8,590 bases of DNA, from NCBI GenBank assembly GCA_964600665.1, contig CAZRKC010000055.1, positions 1 to 8,590 on the forward strand, read 5' to 3'. The notes beneath the pieces are model-generated. The model saw only the letters and a list, made by a program, of their open reading frames with translations. It searched no databases and was not told the origin of the DNA. Shown piece by piece: positions 1-6,691 of the stretch. How positions within the stretch are numbered: position 1 is the stretch's first letter; every line of letters begins with the position of its first letter. The stretch comes from CAZRKC01 sp964600665 (GTDB lineage Bacteria > Bacillota > SLNR01). The translations under genes and the position numbers were made by a program.

Positions 1-972
1 GTCATGCTTATACATTCCCAGATTGGCCTTGTGACCCATCCAGTCGATGGTTTTACGCAATCCTTCCTCCAAGGAGACTGTCGGCTCCCAGCCCGTCAGC
101 TCTCGTATTAAACGGTTGTCACAGAGCAGTCGCTCGACTTCACTCTCCTTCGGCCTCGTCCTTTCGTCAACGGTCTCAATCTCAACGTTGGCATCGATGA
201 GCCTGACAATCATCTTCGCCAGATCCCCGACAGATATTTCCCGGCCGGAACCGATATTGACCGTCCTGCCGACAGCCTCGTCGCAGTTTGCCAACGCGAG
301 GAAACCCCGGCATGTGTCTTCCACATAATTCAGATCTCGTGTTGGGTCGAGGGAACCGAGCTTGACCCGCCTGTTCCCGGCCAGGATCTGAGAAATGATG
401 GTCGGGATGACAGCCCGGGCGGACTGCCGCGGGCCGTAGGTGTTGAAGGGCCGCGCAGTGATCACTGGAAGACCAAAAGAAAGGTGGAATGACTCGGCAA
501 TTTTGTCAGCACCGATCTTCGATGCAGAATAGGGAGACTGTCCCTGAAGCGGATGCCCTTCATCGATGGGCACGTACCGCGCGGTCCCATAGACCTCGGA
601 TGTGGACGTCACTAGCACCCGCTCCACGTCATGATCCCGACACGCCTGCAGGATATTCAGCGTCCCCTTGACGTTCGTGTCGATGTACAGATCGGGCGAA
701 TGATACGAGAAAGGGATTCCGATCAGGGCGGCAAGGTGAAACACAACATCCATTCCCGCCACGGCCTTCTTTACCCCGTTCGGATCTCGGACATCGCCCG
801 TATAAATTTCAATCTCTTTCAGTCGCTCTTTCGAAAGTGTTTCCAGCCAGCCCCAGGAATTGAAGGAATTATATAGGACAAACGCCCGAACCTGATACCC
901 CCCATCCATCAACGCCTCGACAAGATGACTACCAATAAACCCATCCGAACCGATCACGATCGCTCTCTTCAT
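1..972 (-). CDS. legB: LegB-like NAD-dependent NDP-sugar 4,6-dehydratase (3' end outside the window)
   Basis: Extended short-chain dehydrogenase. All 324 visible codons are open from the ATG at 972 to the window edge; LegB-type proteins are about 330-335 residues, so probably only the last few are missing. The NAD-binding glycines G8, G11 and G14 lie in IGSDGFIGSH. The active site shows T124-S125-E126 (TSTSEVYG), Y148 and K152 (SPYSASK), and the family block RPFNTYGPRQSARAVIP is present near residues 174-190. Enzymes of this family remove water from an NDP-HexNAc to give a 4-keto-6-deoxy sugar; LegB acts in legionaminic-type pathways. AAGGA at 979-983 lies 6 nt before the ATG, which itself begins 12 bp after the phosphoglycosyl transferase stop, so the two are probably co-transcribed. 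The substrate (UDP- or GDP-linked) is not determined; a related epimerase or decarboxylase is the main alternative. Confidence 0.88.
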   Translation of the reverse strand, partial: MKRAIVIGSDGFIGSHLVEALMDGGYQVRAFVLYNSFNSWGWLETLSKERLKEIEIYTGDVRDPNGVKKAVAGMDVVFHLAALIGIPFSYHSPDLYIDTNVKGTLNILQACRDHDVERVLVTSTSEVYGTARYVPIDEGHPLQGQSPYSASKIGADKIAESFHLSFGLPVITARPFNTYGPRQSARAVIPTIISQILAGNRRVKLGSLDPTRDLNYVEDTCRGFLALANCDEAVGRTVNIGSGREISVGDLAKMIVRLIDANVEIETVDERTRPKESEVERLLCDNRLIRELTGWEPTVSLEEGLRKTIDWMGHKANLGMYKHD

Positions 973-984
973 ATTTAGTCCTTC

Positions 985-2466
985 TTAACTCTGTGATTCA
1001 AATATTCTAGAAAATGGCTCCATCTCAGACAGGACGGTCATTTTGACTTGCTGCCTTTGGCAAAACACATGCACCCGCGATCGCTTAATCTTGTCAGGGT
1101 TAAAGGTCAGCCAGATCTCGTCGAACTTGTGTACAGCATGGATCGTCGGAATGTCACTTTCCCGCCCAAGCACTTGAAAGCCCTGAACCCTGCGACCCCT
1201 TAGATCCGGATCGTCATCAATGAAACCAACCAACTTTATTGATGACGATTTGCCGTTAATCAGCCTCGACATGGACATTCCGACCCGACCTGCACCATAG
1301 ATCAGAATATTGGATGCAGCCTGCCTCTGAGAATCGAGCGGCTTAATTTCCCAAAGAAATTTTAATACAACACGTGGGAACATGAGGAAGATAATCAGGA
1401 ATGCCCATACCAGGGGGATGAGATAGAGCGACAATGTCCTATGGACACCGAACAGGGCAATGAAGAAAATCAGCCAGAGAAAAGAGCCGACAACAATGAG
1501 CCTCAAGGCATCAGGAACGTAGAAGAAACGAGCGGGGTTCCGGTAGCAGCCAAGCACGGCCATGCCAGCAATCAGAAAGGGAGGCAGGAACCAGAAGCCG
1601 TGAAGAAAAACCCCCCATTCACTTTCGGGGGGTAATCCCGAATAACGGGTAAGGTGTGCCAGGGAATAGGCTGCTTCTATCATCAGAACATCAGCTATGA
1701 CAATCTTCGCATGCAGGTTGACGGTGCGCCGCCAGTTGATGATGCCCGAAAGGGTAGCCAAAACGCCCCGGGTAATGAAGAGAAGATCTTTGAATGGATT
1801 CGTCTTCCGGAAATAGGTCAGATCGCTCTGCGCTTTTAGCGCGAAAAGGGTCTCCCTATAAAACTTCTCCGGAGGTACATCAGGCGGATAAAGCTCTGCC
1901 TCGTTGCGAAATTTGATCTGATTGGGTCCGAAAATGCCCGGCTTGAATCGAAGGACTTCAGCATATTCCCCGACAAACAGGTCTTTGAACTTCATACTCT
2001 CGGGCCGAGGGCCAACAATGGACATGTCTCCCTTCAATATGTTCCACAACTGCGGCAGTTCGTCAATCTTGCTCCTCTCCAGGAATACCCCAAGCTTCGT
2101 CATTCGCGAATCGAAAGCCACTGTTACACCCGGACCGTCGTCGTGCAAGGTCACCGGGAATTTTCGAAACTTATGCATGTTGAATGGACGCCCCTTGAGT
2201 CCTAGTCTGGTCTGCGAGAAAAAAATGTGTCGGGGCGATTCGATGGAAAGAAGCAACATGACAAACACGGTCACGGGCAGCGTCACGAGGAGGCCGATCA
2301 GCGAAATCACAATATCGAAGAAGCGACGGGCTGCCCCCATTATATCCTCCGATATTCCCTTCACAACGATCGGCGAAGAAAATTTACCCAAACTCCGCAC
2401 CCCCTCTTCCGCATGGGGTTTCGTTGAACCTACCGCTGAACGAAGTATACCCAACAAGTCACTCAT
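985..2466 (-). CDS. Phosphoglycosyl transferase fused to C-terminal membrane and Rossmann domains (inverted order)
   Basis: 493 residues. Residues about 44-240 form a monotopic phosphoglycosyl transferase (PF02397 type) that moves a sugar phosphate from an NDP-sugar to undecaprenyl phosphate at the inner membrane. Visible: the re-entrant hydrophobic helix 50-74 with breaking P64, FFSQTRLG at 82-89, KFR at 99-101, the catalytic Asp-Glu dyad D135-E136 in KIDELPQLWN, and GDMSIVGPRPE at 146-156. Four hydrophobic segments follow (about 253-271, 286-306, 321-341, 345-363), then a Rossmann domain (385-490) with GAGRVG at 391-396 and FIDDDP at 415-420. That second half resembles the N-terminal part of PglF/CapD dehydratases or of WbaP/WcaJ, where it precedes the catalytic domain; here it follows. 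No SDR dehydratase domain is present. The first 42 residues are not hydrophobic and match nothing I recognise. GGAGGA at 2474-2479, 7 nt upstream, supports this start, which abuts the TGA of the preceding gene. Confidence 0.9.
   Translation of the reverse strand: MSDLLGILRSAVGSTKPHAEEGVRSLGKFSSPIVVKGISEDIMGAARRFFDIVISLIGLLVTLPVTVFVMLLLSIESPRHIFFSQTRLGLKGRPFNMHKFRKFPVTLHDDGPGVTVAFDSRMTKLGVFLERSKIDELPQLWNILKGDMSIVGPRPESMKFKDLFVGEYAEVLRFKPGIFGPNQIKFRNEAELYPPDVPPEKFYRETLFALKAQSDLTYFRKTNPFKDLLFITRGVLATLSGIINWRRTVNLHAKIVIADVLMIEAAYSLAHLTRYSGLPPESEWGVFLHGFWFLPPFLIAGMAVLGCYRNPARFFYVPDALRLIVVGSFLWLIFFIALFGVHRTLSLYLIPLVWAFLIIFLMFPRVVLKFLWEIKPLDSQRQAASNILIYGAGRVGMSMSRLINGKSSSIKLVGFIDDDPDLRGRRVQGFQVLGRESDIPTIHAVHKFDEIWLTFNPDKIKRSRVHVFCQRQQVKMTVLSEMEPFSRIFESQS
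1603..1633 (-). terminator. Terminator-like hairpin and T-tract inside the phosphoglycosyl transferase gene
   Basis: Read on the minus strand, ACCCCCC and GGGGGGT (1627-1633 and 1610-1616) can form a 7-bp perfect stem around a 10-nt loop, followed at once by TTTT, C and TT. A second small hairpin, CCCG-TTATT-CGGG (1637-1649), lies just before it. The arms encode LPPESEWGV (residues 278-286), between the first and second C-terminal membrane segments. It has the form of an intrinsic terminator in the coding direction, but it may only reflect Pro and Gly codons; function is not shown. Confidence 0.35.
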
Positions 2467-3171
2467 TCATCGGTCCTCCATCACTCTCAGCATCTTTTGG
2501 GCCTCGAAAAAATCTTCCTCCCGCCCAATATCCATCCACAAACCATCATGCTCAAAAACCTGAACCGGCTCCCCGGCTGCCAGAAGCGTGTGCATGAGGT
2601 CATCAAAACCAAAATGAACGCCTTCAGGTATATGATCCAAAATATCCGGCTCCATGCAGTAGATACCCATACTGGCATTGAACAGGATGAGGGGTTTCTC
2701 CCGAAATCCGGTCACGACTCCCGCTTTGGAATCCAGAACTCCGAGGTCTACCTTTACGGATTTCTTCTTTACGGCAACAGTCAACATTCCGCCATGACGT
2801 TTATGAAATTTTACAAACTCTCTCAAATCAAGATCGGTGACTAAATCGCCATTCAGTACCAGGAAGGTTGACTTTAGCTTATCTACCAGGACGCGCAACG
2901 GCCCTATCGTGCCCATCGGCTCCGACTCCTCGCTAAAGGCGATGTTCATGTCCCACTGGCGGCCGTTGCCGCAAAGCGCCTTGATCAGATGCCCTAGGTA
3001 GCCGATGTTAATGAAAACGTCCCGCACTCCGTTTCTCCGCAACCATTTCAGAAGAGACTCGATGACCGGGACATCCCCCACCGGCACCAACGGCTTCGGC
3101 AGAACCAGCGTGTAAGGTCGAAGACGCGTCCCTTTACCACCCGCCATCATGATCGCTTTTATGCTTTTCAT
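2467..3171 (-). CDS. NDP-sugar pyrophosphorylase (nucleotidyltransferase, PF00483 type)
   Basis: 234 residues from the ATG at 3171. Enzymes of this family join a sugar 1-phosphate and an NTP to give an NDP-sugar plus pyrophosphate in the cytoplasm. The signature AGGKGTRLRPYT with PKPLVPVGD lies within the first 35 residues. GTIGPL is the substrate loop, LNGD carries the metal-binding Asp, FREKP follows, and GLWMDIGREEDF lies near the C-terminus. It most resembles short mannose-1-phosphate guanylyltransferase-like proteins and the nucleotidyltransferase domain of PtmE (legionaminic pathway), but it lacks the CBS domains of PtmE and the left-handed beta-helix of GlmU. The frame is open upstream to an ATG at 3252, but that start would overlap the aminotransferase gene by 47 bp and add 27 residues before the conserved N-terminus. 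The start at 3171 has GAAAGGAG upstream. The base and sugar used are not determined. Confidence 0.88.
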   Translation of the reverse strand: MKSIKAIMMAGGKGTRLRPYTLVLPKPLVPVGDVPVIESLLKWLRRNGVRDVFINIGYLGHLIKALCGNGRQWDMNIAFSEESEPMGTIGPLRVLVDKLKSTFLVLNGDLVTDLDLREFVKFHKRHGGMLTVAVKKKSVKVDLGVLDSKAGVVTGFREKPLILFNASMGIYCMEPDILDHIPEGVHFGFDDLMHTLLAAGEPVQVFEHDGLWMDIGREEDFFEAQKMLRVMEDR

Positions 3172-3182
3172 TGCTTTCGTTG

Positions 3183-3190
3183 CTCCTTTC
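3183..3190 (-). promoter_or_regulatory. Shine-Dalgarno site that decides the pyrophosphorylase start
   Basis: The minus strand reads GAAAGGAG, 11 nt before the ATG at 3171 in the short gap after the aminotransferase stop. The spacing is slightly long, but this site and the conserved N-terminus at MKSIKAIMMAGG make this start better than the upstream ATG at 3252. Confidence 0.6.
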
Positions 3191-3205
3191 GGCTCTTGGC
3201 TGGAC

Positions 3206-4360
3206 TCATAGTGCATCCTCCAGGGCATTCGCCACAAGATCAACGGCCTCAAATCCCATTGTCGGATATAGGGGAAGAGTCAGTTCTCGCCGCGAAATTT
3301 CATCAGCAATCGGTGTAGCATATCGGCTCAAATCCTCCCGATAGGCAGTGAATTCTTTGAAGGAGGGATAATGGATGCTGGACTGGATGCGTCTCTGTTT
3401 TAAGGATTCAATTACCGCTAGCCGGTCGATCCCTTCATTCAGCAACACTGGATAGATGTGATAAGATGGTAAAGAATCATCATGATCAAGAAAAGGGATA
3501 GATATCCCCCTAATAGAAGATAAAGCCCCGTGATACCGCTCCGTCATCCTCCGGCGTTCCTTATTGGCTGCCTCCAACTTCCCAAGCTGGACGGTTCCCA
3601 GGGCCGCCCGCATCTCATCGATACGGTAGTTCAGGCCGGGCCGGAGTACATCATAACTCACAGCGCGACCCCGGTGGCGGTCGAGCGTTAGCGCGCTCAT
3701 CCCGTGGGATCTCAGGTACCTGCCTTTCTGGTACAGACCCTCCTCCCGCGTCACAAACATGCCTCCTTCTCCGACGGAAAGATTCTTATTTGTGAAAAAA
3801 CTGAAGCAGGCCACATCTCCGAAAGTCCCACAGGACTGGCCCCGATACGTTGCTCCCGGAGAATGGGCACAATCCTCGATCAGATAAAGTCCTCGTTCCC
3901 GGCACAGCATAACCAAAGCCTTCATGTTACACGGATAACCGGCGTAATGCACAATCAGGACCGCCTTCGTTCTAGGGGTGATCTTTCTTTCCACATCTGT
4001 CGGATCGATGTTCCAATCATTGAAGGATACGCTATCCGCAGTCACCGGCACGGCTCCCGTCACGTGAACCACATTCACATCGGCAATGAACGTCAGCGCC
4101 GGAACAATGACCTCGTCACCCGGGCCGATCCCCAGCGCCAGCACTGCCATGTGCAACGCCGCCGTACCGCTGGATACAGCCGTGGCCAGCACCCCTGCCC
4201 CAAGGAATTCTGCAAACTGACATTCGAAGGTCTGAGTGCATTCCCCCATCGTAATCCAACCACTTGCGAGCACATCCGCAACGGCCTTGCTTTCCGACTC
4301 GTCGTAATTCAGTTGAAAAAGGGGTACTTTCCACATGCTGTTAGGCTCTTTCTCCTTCAT
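3206..4360 (-). CDS. DegT/DnrJ/EryC1/StrS family PLP-dependent sugar aminotransferase
   Basis: 384 residues, normal family length. It should transfer an amino group, usually from glutamate, to a keto-sugar nucleotide; beside a 4,6-dehydratase the likely product is a 4-amino-4,6-dideoxy NDP-sugar. The PLP-binding lysine is K192 in FFTNKNLSVGEGG. SSGTAALH (63-70) should hold the cofactor phosphate, D163 and H166 in IEDCAHSPGA lie over the pyridine ring, and GLNYRIDEMRAALG (242-255) is the substrate/dimer block. WITMGECTQTFE (35-46) is the usual N-terminal motif. The start at 4360 has AAGGA 7 nt upstream (4368-4372); Met9 has its purine stretch about 15 nt away and is less likely. It is first of the tight group leading into the dehydratase and follows a 228-bp gap. 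It does not look like LegC or PseC proper, so its exact keto-sugar is open. Confidence 0.92.
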   Translation of the reverse strand: MKEKEPNSMWKVPLFQLNYDESESKAVADVLASGWITMGECTQTFECQFAEFLGAGVLATAVSSGTAALHMAVLALGIGPGDEVIVPALTFIADVNVVHVTGAVPVTADSVSFNDWNIDPTDVERKITPRTKAVLIVHYAGYPCNMKALVMLCRERGLYLIEDCAHSPGATYRGQSCGTFGDVACFSFFTNKNLSVGEGGMFVTREEGLYQKGRYLRSHGMSALTLDRHRGRAVSYDVLRPGLNYRIDEMRAALGTVQLGKLEAANKERRRMTERYHGALSSIRGISIPFLDHDDSLPSYHIYPVLLNEGIDRLAVIESLKQRRIQSSIHYPSFKEFTAYREDLSRYATPIADEISRRELTLPLYPTMGFEAVDLVANALEDAL

Positions 4361-4588
4361 TTTCTTTTCCTTGAGTTTTTGTCGCCAGCTATGCTTGACA
4401 ACGGCTGGATAGAATACGGGACAATGACAGGTATATTTCAGCGTTTGATTTGTTGCGGACCTATCGCAACTGAGGAGACGATTATTGCTTTCGTGCGTCG
4501 TTATCTATGTTTGTCTATCGCAAAAGCTGGGAAATTTGCGTTTTCTTGCTGCGGATATGGGCCAATTCTCCCCATGCTAAGAGCAAAC
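4361..4588. other. Intergenic region between methyltransferase and aminotransferase genes, with short repeats
   Basis: 228 bp without a convincing gene. On the minus strand the 9-mer TTGCGATAG occurs twice (4515-4523 and 4461-4469), and the second copy begins a small inverted repeat GTTGCG-N8-CGCAAC (4451-4470). No T-tract follows, so it is not a terminator. This gap would be the natural place for a promoter serving the aminotransferase group, but I found no convincing -35/-10 pair. Confidence 0.4.
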
Positions 4589-5302
4589 TCAGATAGACTT
4601 CTGAATCCAGCAGAGAACGTGGGACCTCAAGAAAGGAAACATATTAAATACCGTGTAGAGGGAAGGATGTAGCCTCGTAACAACTCTACTGATGGGTGGT
4701 GCCAGTGTCAAACGCCAAACATGAATTTGCCCTTCTGGAAAAAGTTCCTTTATCCGCTTTATTGGTACGCCTCTAACATCCGGATTTTTGGGGTTGTTGT
4801 AGATGAAATCATACCAAAGCACCCCTCCCCCCGGCTTGACCCACTCCCACATACGACTGGCAAGAGCGTGTTGAAAGCCATCGTCCAACAGAGACGAAAA
4901 CACCACTGATTGAAAAACAACATCCTGGCTATTCGCCGCAATATCGATGGAATTGGCATCCGCCTCATGCACAGCCAACGTCGCAGGCAAAGTCATACGC
5001 GCGGCTGCAACACGCTCAGGCAATAACTCAATGCCGCACATATTTTGAGCCGACAAACCAAACCGTAAGAAATCCAATAAATTACCGCCACCGCCGCAAC
5101 CCACTTCGGTCAGTGTCATACTTCCCAAATCCTTCCAGCACAGGTCATGTGCAAACAGGCCAAGTATGGCACGCTGCCTCTCTTGTACGCCATGCCACAC
5201 CTCCGGGCGCAACATGCTGTAACGATCACCTACGCTGCGGCGAGCATAACGATCAGCAAGGGCGCTAGGTGCATCAAGTTTCTTTTTAAGAGCATCAGTC
5301 AT
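4589..5302 (-). CDS. Class I SAM-dependent methyltransferase of a glycan cluster
   Basis: 237 residues from the ATG at 5302. A Rossmann-like SAM-binding fold is shown by motif I, LTEVGCGGGGNLLDFL (64-79), an acidic residue at the end of strand 2 in GIELLPE (E92), and VKPGGGVLWYDF (155-166) after the fourth strand. The C-terminal HPSLYTVFNMFPFLRSH stretch recurs, as I recall, in methyltransferases beside O-antigen and exopolysaccharide glycosyltransferases. No signal peptide is seen, so it should be cytoplasmic; the acceptor could be the glycan or a nucleotide sugar. The frame allows an earlier ATG at 5338, but that overlaps the glycosyltransferase gene by 20 bp; the chosen start is 16 bp after its stop. 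Translational coupling with the glycosyltransferase is likely. Confidence 0.85.
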   Translation of the reverse strand: MTDALKKKLDAPSALADRYARRSVGDRYSMLRPEVWHGVQERQRAILGLFAHDLCWKDLGSMTLTEVGCGGGGNLLDFLRFGLSAQNMCGIELLPERVAAARMTLPATLAVHEADANSIDIAANSQDVVFQSVVFSSLLDDGFQHALASRMWEWVKPGGGVLWYDFIYNNPKNPDVRGVPIKRIKELFPEGQIHVWRLTLAPPISRVVTRLHPSLYTVFNMFPFLRSHVLCWIQKSI

Positions 5303-5314
5303 ATATTGGTTATT

Positions 5315-5319
5315 CCCTC
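5315..5319 (-). promoter_or_regulatory. Shine-Dalgarno site of the methyltransferase overlapping the preceding stop codon
   Basis: GAGGG on the minus strand begins in the TAG of the glycosyltransferase gene (TAGAGGG) and lies 12 nt before the ATG at 5302. The spacing is long, so initiation may depend on ribosomes finishing the upstream gene. Confidence 0.45.
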
Positions 5320-6551
5320 TAAAACCGTATGCTGTCAAAAAACTGTTGAGCTAGTACTGGGTAGCTGTGATGCTTCAGAACATAGGCATGACCACGTTGC
5401 CCCATAGCCGTCAACTCTTCCGATGGCAAAGCAAGTAAACGACGAACTCCGCGTGCCACCGCTTGCGGATCATCTGGCTCGACCGATATTCCACACCCTG
5501 CCTCTTCAACGGGATCGTTACCGGCATCAATGGCCATCAAGACGGGTCTTCCCGCCATCATATAATCCATCAGTTTGTTCGGGCTGATACCAAACCGATA
5601 TAGTGGTTGTCTGGGAGAACCAAGGTACAGCAGGTCAAACCATTCCAGCAAGCTGGGAATCTGTTGTTTTTGAACAGGATCCATAAACCAGATATTTTTT
5701 AGGCCTTCGCGCTCTGCATGCCTTTGATGGACCCTCTTGTCGGGTCCATCACCGATTAACACAAAAACAACATTCTCGTCTTCCATCAACTTCGCTGCAT
5801 CGATTAATGTTATCAGCGAATTTGCCACGCCGTGGCTCCCTGCATAGCCAACAATAGATCGTCCTTCGGCTTTCAGATTAGAAAGTGCTTCTCTCACTGT
5901 ACCCTTCAAATCCAGACTATCTACATGCCACTCAGCTGGGTCAATACCGTTTGGTACGATATGCAGTTTGTGCGGTGCCATGCCACGCGACTCCATGTAC
6001 TCACGCACTTTAGGCAATATGGATATCACCACATCCGCATTCTGGTACGCATAGGCCTCCGCCGCCCGAACCACCATAATAAACGGGTGCCACTTGGACA
6101 TTCCGCCAAGTTCCATTGGCGAGAGGGGCCACAGGTCATGAACTTCAAATACCAACTTGGCTTTTGCCAGCCTGGCAATCCGATGAGCAGACCAAATATC
6201 CATGGGATAAGTACTGGAGGCAATCACAATGTCGGGATTGAATGATTGGGTAAGCGCCTTCCCTTCTCGATACAATCGACTAATGAAGCAAGCCATATTG
6301 CGAACCCTCCCAATGCTATTGCCTGCATATCGAGGTGTCTCAAACCAAGTATATTCAATGCCATCGATCGTTTCGTCCAGCCTATCCAAGCTTGCAAGGT
6401 GAGGCTGCCGGGAACGAACGTGGGACTCAGACGATGCTATAATCTTGACCTGATGCCCCAAACGCACCCATTCCCTTGCCAGATAATAGGGACGGTATTC
6501 CATGCCGTGCATGGGTGAACCCGCATAGTGATTGATTAGGAGGATTCTCAC
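5319..6551 (-). CDS. Glycosyltransferase family 4, WbuB-like
   Basis: 410 residues, GT-B fold. The N-terminal half opens with ILLINHYAGSPMHGMEYRPYYLAREW, typical of WbuB-like proteins that add a sugar to lipid-linked O-antigen intermediates on the cytoplasmic membrane face. EVHDLWPLSP (136-145) and IVPNGIDP (198-205) mark the domain junction; VGYAGSHG (234-241), LIGDGP (265-270) and GISPNKLMDYMMAGRPVL (321-338) form the donor site. The usual E-x7-E pair is here G321-x7-D329, a substitution I believe is common in this subgroup. The start is GTG: no ATG lies between an upstream in-frame stop and the conserved N-terminus. No good Shine-Dalgarno is seen before it, only GGA about 16 nt away. The methyltransferase follows 16 bp after the stop. 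Confidence 0.92.
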   Translation of the reverse strand: MRILLINHYAGSPMHGMEYRPYYLAREWVRLGHQVKIIASSESHVRSRQPHLASLDRLDETIDGIEYTWFETPRYAGNSIGRVRNMACFISRLYREGKALTQSFNPDIVIASSTYPMDIWSAHRIARLAKAKLVFEVHDLWPLSPMELGGMSKWHPFIMVVRAAEAYAYQNADVVISILPKVREYMESRGMAPHKLHIVPNGIDPAEWHVDSLDLKGTVREALSNLKAEGRSIVGYAGSHGVANSLITLIDAAKLMEDENVVFVLIGDGPDKRVHQRHAEREGLKNIWFMDPVQKQQIPSLLEWFDLLYLGSPRQPLYRFGISPNKLMDYMMAGRPVLMAIDAGNDPVEEAGCGISVEPDDPQAVARGVRRLLALPSEELTAMGQRGHAYVLKHHSYPVLAQQFFDSIRF

Positions 6552-6691
6552 AAAATATCGCCAAATTCCATCAAAAAAGATTGTTTGTCACGGCCACCTT
6601 AGAATTTGTAGGTATGATTTCTCAACCACATATCTCAGTAACAATCTTTGGCCCACTCGTAGGATACATTAAAACATATCCATAATAGGTG
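6552..6691. other. Intergenic region between acyltransferase and glycosyltransferase genes
   Basis: 140 bp, AT-rich, with no gene. Apart from the inverted repeat listed separately, I see no convincing promoter. A change of base composition between the two flanking genes makes this a plausible junction between differently acquired segments. Confidence 0.4.
6573..6649 (-). terminator. Possible weak terminator or attenuator before the GT4 gene
   Basis: On the minus strand AAAGATTGTT (6640-6649) and AACAATCTTT (6576-6585) are a perfect 10-bp inverted repeat, and the second arm runs into TTT, giving a run of six T. The 54-nt loop and AT-rich stem are poor for an intrinsic terminator. It lies just before the GTG of the glycosyltransferase, so it could limit read-through from the deacetylase/acyltransferase pair. 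Chance is a fair alternative. Confidence 0.28.

Noticed and set aside
1922..2563. Plus-strand open frame of 213 codons
   Set aside because: It is antisense to the catalytic domain of the phosphoglycosyl transferase and the end of the pyrophosphorylase; the translation has the Ser/Pro/Arg-rich look of a shadow frame.
3172..3252. Longer N-terminus for the pyrophosphorylase
   Set aside because: The extra 27 residues precede the conserved nucleotide-binding start, overlap the aminotransferase gene, and the internal ATG has its own Shine-Dalgarno site.
3704..4672. Long plus-strand open frame of 322 codons
   Set aside because: It is antisense to the aminotransferase and the end of the methyltransferase, both well supported by motifs; its translation is rich in His, Arg and Cys and resembles no family.
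5303..5338. Longer N-terminus for the methyltransferase
   Set aside because: It would overlap the glycosyltransferase gene by 20 bp and adds 12 non-conserved residues; the later ATG has GAGGG upstream.
5832..6245. Plus-strand open frame of 137 codons
   Set aside because: It is antisense to the GT4 glycosyltransferase and has no ribosome site or domain-like pattern.
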